NCBI GenBank assembly: GCA_964394975.1
Contig: CAYMZR010000075.1
Location: forward strand, 1-10,593
DNA: 10,593 bases
Direction: 5' to 3'
Source: UBA11996 sp964394975
Lineage (GTDB): Bacteria > Chloroflexota > Dehalococcoidia > Lucifugimonadales > UBA826
Position numbers and translations under genes: made by a program. The notes under the pieces are model-generated. The model had not been told where the DNA came from and did not search any database. It saw nothing but the letters and a program-made list of their open reading frames with translations. This document shows, piece by piece, positions 5,768 to 10,593 of this stretch. Position 1 is the first letter of the stretch. The number at the start of each line of letters is the position of its first letter.

Positions 5768-7135
5768 TTAATTGCGTCTCGAAGGTAGTTGATTGTTCAG
5801 GCAACGTTCCTTCAGCCACTCGGGGTCTTCAAGGTTGCTTTTTAGGGTGTGAATAAATTCAGCGACGGGAACACCATCTAAAGCTCGATGATCAAAAGTT
5901 ACACTGATATGCATAATCTGCCTGATAACGATTTCATCATCGACCACTACAGGTTTATCAGTTATTCTTCCGATTCCTAGAATCGCGACTTGAGGCGGGT
6001 CAACCAAAGGGGTGAAAACGTCGATGTCATGATTCATCAAAGAAGTTATAGTAAACCCTGCATTTGAAACCTCGGCTATGTTTAAACTGTTCTTTCGAGT
6101 TTTGTTTGCCAGATCTCGGAGATTTTTTGCTATTTCGATGAGACTGGTTTCATTTACAGAATTAACGACCGGCACCATCAATCCATCAGGTACAGCCATT
6201 GCTATGCCCACATTAATGTCCTTTGCCAATAACACCGTGTCATTTTTAAGGAAAGAATTTAAACGAGGATGTTTTGTGAGGGCATCCCCGACGGCTGCGA
6301 CCAGGATATCTTGTTCCATTGGACGTATTTTATGAGAACGCCAAGATTCGAGTAAATTTTTCCTAACACCAACCATTTTCGTAGCATCGATTTCTGATGT
6401 TAATGTCACCTGTGCCATGGTTCGCACACTGAGGGACATCCGTTCTGAAATGGTTTTTCTCAAGCCAGATAATGTTTGAGAAGCGCCTATCGCCTTTTCA
6501 TCTACACCAGCGTCAGCGATTGAACCGATAGCATTTTCCACGTCTGCAACGGAAATACGCCTATTGGGACCAGTTCCTGAAATCTGATTCAGATCGATAT
6601 TATTGTTCAAGGCGAGTCTTCTGGCTCTTGGGGAAATTTGACCGGTTTTTGTCCTTGTTCCTGCTTTGTCCCTTTTGATGTATTCCCTTACATCACCTTC
6701 AGAAATTCTTCCATTTGGCCCGGATCCGGTCAATTCATCAATATCAATGTTATTGTCTTTAGCTAATTTTCGAGCAATTGGGGTAGCCTGGGTTCTTTTT
6801 GTTCTATTTGGTTTATTCACGCTAAAACGGGATTCTTGAGTTGACTTCCTTCTCCCGGGCTTAGATGCTGTTTTCTCTGGTCTAGGAGGATTTTCCCCCG
6901 GTTCCCCGATGACCGCCACCAAATCTCCCACTTTGACGACAGCTCCTTCCGGCGCCATTAGATGTGCTATCACTCCGTCAGCTGGTGATTCCAACTCAGA
7001 GCTAATTTTGGAAGTCTCAACCTCCACTAAAGGCTGGCCTTTTCGGATTTCTTCGCCTTGATCAACTAACCACTTAACCAGAATTCCCTCTTCCATATTC
7101 ATACCCCATTGAGGGAGGGCAACGTTAATGGCCAT
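5768..7135 (-). CDS. Dihydrolipoamide acyltransferase (E2) of a 2-oxo acid/acetoin dehydrogenase complex
   Basis: A 455-residue E2 core subunit that carries acyl groups on lipoate and transfers them to CoA. The single N-terminal lipoyl domain (residues 1-78) has the lipoylated Lys43 in VETSKISSE; ETSK is more common in acetoin or branched-chain types than the ETDK of pyruvate E2. A basic linker leads to two successive peripheral-subunit-binding domains (about 117-153 and 167-203); most E2 proteins have one. The catalytic domain ends with FDHRALDGVPVAEF, giving His416 and Asp420 of the DHRxxDG motif. The start is 44 bases after the E1-beta stop with an AAGG ribosome site. It is the third gene of the E1-alpha, E1-beta, E2 operon. 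No E3 follows, so E3 must be encoded elsewhere. Family certain; pyruvate versus acetoin specificity inferred. Confidence 0.94.
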   Translation of the reverse strand: MAINVALPQWGMNMEEGILVKWLVDQGEEIRKGQPLVEVETSKISSELESPADGVIAHLMAPEGAVVKVGDLVAVIGEPGENPPRPEKTASKPGRRKSTQESRFSVNKPNRTKRTQATPIARKLAKDNNIDIDELTGSGPNGRISEGDVREYIKRDKAGTRTKTGQISPRARRLALNNNIDLNQISGTGPNRRISVADVENAIGSIADAGVDEKAIGASQTLSGLRKTISERMSLSVRTMAQVTLTSEIDATKMVGVRKNLLESWRSHKIRPMEQDILVAAVGDALTKHPRLNSFLKNDTVLLAKDINVGIAMAVPDGLMVPVVNSVNETSLIEIAKNLRDLANKTRKNSLNIAEVSNAGFTITSLMNHDIDVFTPLVDPPQVAILGIGRITDKPVVVDDEIVIRQIMHISVTFDHRALDGVPVAEFIHTLKSNLEDPEWLKERCLNNQLPSRRN

Positions 7136-7179
7136 GCATTACACCTTACTATTTCCTTGCTCGGTTAAGCGGGTTATTT

Positions 7180-8145
7180 TCATTCAAGTGTTAGGTTTAT
7201 CGCATCAGCGATTTTATCTTCATTAGGGTAAACAAGATGTTCTAATGCTGGGCTAAAAGGGAAATGACAATCAAGGCTGGTCACTCTTTGAATTGGGGCT
7301 TGAAGGCTCCAAAACCCTTCTTGAGAAACTATGCTAGATATTTCAGACGCCACACTACAGCTTCGATGCGCAGGGTCAACAACAACTAACCTGCCTGTTT
7401 TTTCAACAGAGTCTAGAATGGTTTTGGTATCCAATGGTACGATTGTCCGTGGGTCAATCACCTCGACAGATATGCCATCAGATTCTAGTTCATCGGCAAC
7501 CGCCAAGGCTGGTCTCAGCATTCCACCGATGGTAACAACAGTTACATCCGCTCCTTCTCGCTTAACTTCTGCTTTTCCGAACGGGATGCAGATTTCCGGA
7601 TCTTCTGAAACTTCGCCACGGCTGCCGGCTAAATTATTATCCTCAAAAAACATGACAGGGTCATTATCCCGGATCGCTGTTTTCAGCAATCCTTTGGCAT
7701 CAGCTGGGGTGGAAGGTATAGCGATCTTTAACCCCGGCATATTCATGAACATGGGATATGGGCGATCGGCATGGTGAGCGGCTATGTTGTTACCATACAG
7801 CAGCCCCCAGCGATAAACTATGGGTAAATTGACCTGACCTCCAAACATAAAACGCATCTTTGCAGCTTGGCTAACCAGTTGATCCATGGCAACCCAAGCG
7901 AAACTAGCTAATGATTGAACGATTGGCCGCATCCCCACAGCGGCAGCCCCGACAGCAGCTCCCATGAATCCATTTTCCGATAATGGAGTGTCAATTACCC
8001 GTTTATCAAATTCTTGTGAAAGGCCACCGGTCACACCATAAATACCACCTCGAATACTTTCGCCCATGAGGAACACTTTTTCATCTCTCCGCATTTCTTC
8101 CTTTAATGCATGGTTAAGCGCATCGGAATATGTAATTTCACCCAT
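7180..8145 (-). CDS. 2-oxo acid/acetoin dehydrogenase E1 component, beta subunit
   Basis: A 321-residue subunit that completes the thiamine-diphosphate site with E1-alpha. It shows the usual pyrimidine-domain features FLMGES (Glu29) and DTPLSENGFMGAAVGAA with the cofactor-contacting Glu57, then MPGLKIAIPSTPADAKGLL, and the transketolase C-terminal domain (VTVVTIGGM; VIDPRTIVPLD; TGRLVVVDPAH). Full length for the family. AAAGGGGA precedes the ATG by a few bases. The gap to E1-alpha is 50 bases and to E2 44 bases, so the three are surely co-transcribed. The set is most like the AcoB/PdhB type; sequence alone does not decide between pyruvate and acetoin. Confidence 0.95.
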   Translation of the reverse strand: MGEITYSDALNHALKEEMRRDEKVFLMGESIRGGIYGVTGGLSQEFDKRVIDTPLSENGFMGAAVGAAAVGMRPIVQSLASFAWVAMDQLVSQAAKMRFMFGGQVNLPIVYRWGLLYGNNIAAHHADRPYPMFMNMPGLKIAIPSTPADAKGLLKTAIRDNDPVMFFEDNNLAGSRGEVSEDPEICIPFGKAEVKREGADVTVVTIGGMLRPALAVADELESDGISVEVIDPRTIVPLDTKTILDSVEKTGRLVVVDPAHRSCSVASEISSIVSQEGFWSLQAPIQRVTSLDCHFPFSPALEHLVYPNEDKIADAINLTLE

Positions 8146-8195
8146 AAAATTCCCCTTTCATCAGATCATTTTGTTATAAGTCCGACAATTAATGG

Positions 8196-9185
8196 TTAGC
8201 GGAGCGGGATTGGGTCCGCAAACATATCAGTAAATAAATCTGCTTCATCCGGATACGGGCTCTCCCTAGCGAATTGAAGAGCATCACCTATAGCCTCATA
8301 TACATCATGTTGTACTTTATCAATCTCTTCTTGACTCGCTACATCGTTTTCCAAAAGCCATTTCGAATGAATGTCTATCGGGTCTCTTTGACGCCAAAAT
8401 TCGACTTCTTCTTCAGTTCTGTAAGGCTCCCTGAGAATTCTGTTGAGACCTTCTGAATGGTCTTCATATCGATATGTTTTGGCTTCTAAAAGGGTTGGTC
8501 CTTCACCAGCTCGGGCTCTTTGAACTGCATGTACAGTTGCTTCATGCATGGCCATAACATCCTGTCCATCGACTAATATTCCTGGCATGTTATAGGCAGT
8601 GGCACGGTCAGAAACATTTTCCGTTGAAACAGTGTCCTTAAAAGAGGTGGTGACGGCGTATTGGTTATTTTCGCATAAGAAAATGACAGGTAATTTCCAT
8701 ATTGAAGCCAGGTTCATAGCTTCATGACATGCTCCTTGATTACTGGCGCCATCCCCGAAAAAAGAGATGACAACTCTGTCGTTGTTTTGCATTTTGCTTC
8801 CCATTGCTGCACCGACGGCAACGGGTAAAGCAGACCCCACAATCCCGGATTCTCCTAAAATGCCGATATCGAAGTCTGCTAAATGCATAGACCCTCCCTT
8901 GCCCTTACAATAGCCTGTAGCCTTTCCCAGCAATTCTGCCATCGCTCTTCGAACATCCCCCCCCTTTGATATTGGATGACCGTGAGACCGGTGATTACCA
9001 GTTATATAGTCTTCGTCTCTCAGTGCGGTGCAGGCACCTACGGCTACTGCCTCTTCACCAATATAGCAGTGAGCCATGCCGACTAGCTCGGCGCTTTGAA
9101 CTAAATCCTTCACTGTTTCATCGAACTTGCGAATGAGCATCATTCGCCTAAGCATAAGCATATATAGTTCCTTACCTTCTGGCAT
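8196..9185 (-). CDS. 2-oxo acid/acetoin dehydrogenase E1 component, alpha subunit
   Basis: A 329-residue thiamine-diphosphate enzyme subunit that decarboxylates a 2-oxo acid, or cleaves acetoin, and passes the acyl group to E2. The cofactor motif runs from GDGAS (144-148) to ENN (172-174) and binds Mg2+ and diphosphate. GNHRSHGHPISKGGD (63-77) and KGKGGSMHLAD (94-104) are typical of the AcoA-like branch. The active-site loop carries YRYEDHSEG with His243 in place of the more common YRxxGHSxSD, so substrate preference may differ. AAGGAAGGG lies before the ATG. This is the first gene of the operon, preceded by a possible promoter near 9254-9282. The E1 alpha/beta call is secure; acetoin specificity is supported mainly by motif flavour and the AcoD-type dehydrogenase elsewhere in the window. 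Confidence 0.95.
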   Translation of the reverse strand: MPEGKELYMLMLRRMMLIRKFDETVKDLVQSAELVGMAHCYIGEEAVAVGACTALRDEDYITGNHRSHGHPISKGGDVRRAMAELLGKATGYCKGKGGSMHLADFDIGILGESGIVGSALPVAVGAAMGSKMQNNDRVVISFFGDGASNQGACHEAMNLASIWKLPVIFLCENNQYAVTTSFKDTVSTENVSDRATAYNMPGILVDGQDVMAMHEATVHAVQRARAGEGPTLLEAKTYRYEDHSEGLNRILREPYRTEEEVEFWRQRDPIDIHSKWLLENDVASQEEIDKVQHDVYEAIGDALQFARESPYPDEADLFTDMFADPIPLR

Positions 9186-9253
9186 GCCGAACCCTTCCTT
9201 TAACTAAGCTGTCTCCGGTATTTTTTGGATTGTATCACCCCTAAAAAACGATA

Positions 9254-9282
9254 TATATATTGGAGTCTTTAATTCCTTGCAA
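9254..9282 (-). promoter_or_regulatory. Possible promoter of the E1-E2 operon
   Basis: On the minus strand TTGCAA (9282-9277) and TATATA (9259-9254) are separated by exactly 17 bases, about 70 bases before the E1-alpha start. Each box matches 4 of 6 consensus bases. The TATATATATAT run gives several possible -10 registers. No operator palindrome stands out in the leader. Confidence 0.35.
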
Positions 9283-9350
9283 TTCGTGAGTTACTTCCCT
9301 ATTTGGTATGACTTTTACGACTCTAGGATTCCACTACAAGTGAAACCTTC

Positions 9351-9379
9351 TTATAATTTCCTTAAAGTTCTCTCATAAT
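9351..9379 (+). promoter_or_regulatory. Possible promoter of the small lipoprotein gene
   Basis: TTATAA (9351-9356) and CATAAT (9374-9379) are 17 bases apart, 4/6 and 5/6 matches. A perfect TATAAT also occurs at 9352-9357 but lacks a good -35. The site is divergent from the E1-E2 operon promoter in the same intergenic region. Confidence 0.3.
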
Positions 9380-9430
9380 ATTGAAGTAACCAATTGGTCG
9401 AACTAAGTGAGAAGAGGGTATTGTGAAAAG

Positions 9431-9691
9431 ATGAAAATGATTATGGCACGACCCCGATTCAGGCTGATGACCCCTATGGTTGCTGCCTGTCTAATAGGTG
9501 CTATAGCATTCGGATGCGGGTCGAAAGATGCATCTACTGGGGTCGCACAATTGGACGATAATAACCCGATAATTGCCAATGTTGCCAACTCTGAAAACGT
9601 GCCTGAATCCGAAACTGCAAGAGAAAACTTACCTGAATCAACACCCTCGACTGGAGATATTTCTGACAGCAGAGATAGCCAGCAAATCTGA
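9431..9691 (+). CDS. Small predicted lipoprotein of unknown function
   Basis: An 86-residue protein from the ATG at 9431; GTG at 9407 and ATGs at 9437 or 9443 are alternatives, and none has a strong Shine-Dalgarno. The N-terminus is a clear export signal: basic residues (RPRFR), a hydrophobic stretch and then AIAFGC, giving Cys29 as the likely lipidated residue, although phenylalanine at -2 is unusual. VAAC (Cys20) fits the lipobox better but leaves a very short hydrophobic core. The mature part is acidic and rich in Asn, Glu, Ser, Thr and Pro with no recognisable domain, like a disordered surface linker. Its last 158 bases overlap the open frame of the broken gene on the other strand. Not recognised as a known family. 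Confidence 0.6.
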   Translation: MKMIMARPRFRLMTPMVAACLIGAIAFGCGSKDASTGVAQLDDNNPIIANVANSENVPESETARENLPESTPSTGDISDSRDSQQI

Positions 9692-10108
9692 CAGAATAAA
9701 ATAGAATTGCTACCCCAATTAGGGTTCCTGTTAGAGTCTTTCTCCGTCGGTAAAAGAAGGTGCTCTCTTTTTCTGGTGGAAGTGGGTTTGCATTTTGGGT
9801 AGAGGATGTTGGCTCGGTTACTCTGAAGTATCTTCTTTTATAGTCAGCCTGTGCCTCCCAAAAACTTGAGTGAATATTTTCATTAATGAAATGTGAGCCT
9901 TCAGCATCAAAAACTCTGCGGTGAGTCATATATTTCAAATTTGCAGGCAGATTCCAATACTTATCTTTACAGGTACTGGGCTAACATATTCACCTTCGAC
10001 GACTTCGGGCAAGGTAATTACGATTGAATAATCAGACGAGGACTTCTTATCCCTAAATACAGAGCTCTCATGCAATACCACCCTGCCGTATATAACATCT
10101 CCAACCAT
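9534..10108 (-). pseudogene. Frameshifted gene of unknown function with a C-terminal membrane segment
   Basis: AGAGGTG just before the ATG at 10108 gives a good start. The first frame reads MVGDVIYGRVVLHESS and on to VVEGEYVSPVPVK, then closes at a stop at 9935. At the AAA run (TTT on the plus strand, 9966-9968) the next frame continues with protein-like sequence, DKYWNLPANLKYMTHRRVF, and runs past a basic stretch and a membrane segment (TLTGTLIGVAILFYSV) ending near 9690. Restoring one A to the run joins the two smoothly as PVKDKYWNLP. The frame then stays open to 9534, antisense to the lipoprotein gene, and that tail looks unlike real protein. So this is either a one-base deletion pseudogene, a sequencing error or, less likely, a programmed frameshift. 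I do not recognise the family. Confidence 0.5.
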
Positions 10109-10215
10109 ATTCACCTCTTACCTTAATTATAAAGAAGAGTTTACTTGGCTATACCGCCATAGAACCAATCAACAATCAAATTATTCGTAAGGTCAATTAT
10201 TTAAATAGGAGGTTG

Positions 10216-10245
10216 AATTATGGTCACAAAATGGTCACCAACTCT
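10216..10245 (+). repeat. Tandem ATGGTCAC repeat, right copy (candidate integrase arm-type site)
   Basis: ATGGTCAC at 10220-10227, AAA, then ATGGTCAC at 10231-10238. It is identical to 2362-2383 over 22 bases and lies in the same orientation, 120 bases before the tRNA-Arg fragment. AGGAGG at 10208-10213 precedes an ATG at 10220 that opens a 12-codon frame; I treat this as incidental, though the Shine-Dalgarno-like sequence is notable. Confidence 0.6.
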
Positions 10246-10357
10246 TGAGGATGTATGAATAAAGGCTAAGACTGTTAGTGAAGAATAGCCTCTATGTTGA
10301 GTACAAATAGAGACAATTTAATCTTTAAAATGACCTTCTAAAACGCCCTTGGTACAA

Positions 10358-10401
10358 TTCCTAAACCGGAGGCACAGGTTCGAGTCCTGTTAGGGGTACC
10401 A
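10358..10401 (+). repeat. 3' half of tRNA-Arg(CCU), copy C (candidate attR)
   Basis: The sequence reads as the 3' half of a tRNA: anticodon loop TTCCTAA (anticodon CCU), 3' anticodon strand ACCGG, variable loop AGGC, a perfectly paired T-arm ACAGG-TTCGAGT-CCTGT, acceptor strand TAGGGGT, then A and an encoded CCA ending at 10401. No matching 5' half exists: the preceding bases do not pair with ACCGG, and no ACCCCTA acceptor strand occurs upstream. A 3' tRNA end of this kind is what tyrosine-integrase elements leave at one boundary. It is the best-preserved of the four copies. Confidence 0.75.
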
Positions 10402-10490
10402 CACCAAATTTGTTTTGTGTGTGATCAAACTTGAGGTAGATATTTGTTCGAAAATTTTGCTATGACTGAACCAGGGAGACACATGGCATC

Positions 10491-10593
10491 ATGGAACTAA
10501 CTTCGTGGGTACAGATCATATTGATATGTTTTTTAGGAGCTATCACGCCAGGGCCAAGCCTTGCTGTCGTAGTAACTAACACAATGAACAGAG
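10491..10593 (+). CDS. LysE/RhtB-type amino acid exporter, N-terminal part
   Basis: Only the first 34 residues are in the window. They form a hydrophobic helix followed by FLGAITPGPSLAVVV, the TPGP motif at the end of the first helix that marks the LysE/RhtB/CadD family of inner-membrane exporters for amino acids and similar solutes. The ATG at 10491 is the first in frame after a stop at 10467; GGGAG at 10474-10478 is 12 bases upstream, rather far. It lies 90 bases beyond the tRNA-Arg fragment, so it may belong to the flanking chromosome or to a next segment. Confidence 0.8.
   Translation, partial: MELTSWVQIILICFLGAITPGPSLAVVVTNTMNR

Larger units (their letters stand above)
2290..10401. mobile_element. 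Candidate decayed integrative island at tRNA-Arg
   Basis: The limits are copy B and copy C of the tRNA-Arg-derived core, with one ATGGTCAC repeat just inside each. The recombinase remnant at 2952-3206 lies within. Cargo is the 84-residue gene, the monooxygenase, the bicupin, the E1-E2 operon, the lipoprotein and the broken gene. The two ends share only about 22 of 27 core bases, and copy D sits in the middle, so the structure is old or composed of several insertions. The dead recombinase means it cannot move by itself. The boundaries are inferred, not demonstrated. Confidence 0.4.

Noticed and set aside
7331..7777. A 148-residue plus-strand frame
   Set aside because: It is antisense to the conserved part of E1-beta and Ser/Thr-rich without motifs.
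10220..10258. Short open frame beginning MVTKWS after an AGGAGG sequence, with a counterpart at 2366
   Set aside because: Both copies stop after 10-12 codons with different ends; the conserved feature is the DNA repeat, not the peptide.
10358..10401. A complete functional tRNA-Arg gene
   Set aside because: Only the 3' half is present; no 5' acceptor strand, D-arm or 5' anticodon strand precedes it.
1..10593. CRISPR array, phage structural genes, toxin-antitoxin or defence cluster
   Set aside because: No regularly spaced repeats and no proteins of these kinds are seen; mobile traces are limited to the integrase remnant and att-like repeats.

Overview
The window is bacterial, of moderate GC content, with dense genes, Shine-Dalgarno starts and short operons. 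No 16S gene or species-specific marker is present, so taxonomy is a guess. The mix of a luciferase-like flavin monooxygenase, a two-domain cupin and a decayed tyrosine recombinase would fit an environmental lineage such as a marine Chloroflexota (SAR202-like) genome, but that is not proven here.

Layout, left to right. 253-2168 (+) is a two-gene unit: an ExaC/AldB/AcoD-type aldehyde dehydrogenase and its usual small partner, a DUF779 protein. A perfect 20-base palindrome lies between the DUF779 Shine-Dalgarno sequence and its start codon. 2169-2632 is non-coding and holds a degenerate tRNA-Arg-like repeat and a tandem ATGGTCAC repeat. 2645-2899 (+) encodes an 84-residue protein I do not recognise. 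2952-3206 (-) is the C-terminal remnant of a tyrosine recombinase whose catalytic HxxR arginine is now methionine. 3334-4515 (+) is a luciferase-like monooxygenase, clearly GC-richer than its surroundings. 4516-4813 is non-coding apart from another tRNA-Arg-like fragment. 4814-9185 (-) is a co-directional block, read from right to left as E1-alpha, E1-beta and E2 of a 2-oxo acid (acetoin/pyruvate type) dehydrogenase, followed by a bicupin gene. 9431-9691 (+) is a small lipoprotein. 9534-10108 (-) is a gene broken by an apparent one-base deletion. 10216-10401 holds a second copy of the ATGGTCAC repeat and then a clean 3' half of a tRNA-Arg(CCU). At 10491 a LysE/RhtB-type exporter begins and runs off the window.

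The main point is architectural. At least four sequences related to the anticodon-arm to T-arm part of tRNA-Arg lie in the same orientation near 89, 2298, 4694 and 10361. They divide the window into cargo segments of about 2.2, 2.4 and 5.7 kb. The two ATGGTCAC repeats sit just inside the copies near 2298 and 10361, as integrase arm-type sites would sit inside attL and attR. With the recombinase remnant inside, this reads as an old, possibly compound integrative island at a tRNA-Arg locus, now immobile.

Metabolically, the cargo fits together as C2/C4 carbon use. An acetoin dehydrogenase would split acetoin to acetyl-CoA and acetaldehyde, and an AcoD-type aldehyde dehydrogenase would oxidise the acetaldehyde. 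E3 (dihydrolipoamide dehydrogenase) is not in the window and must come from elsewhere.
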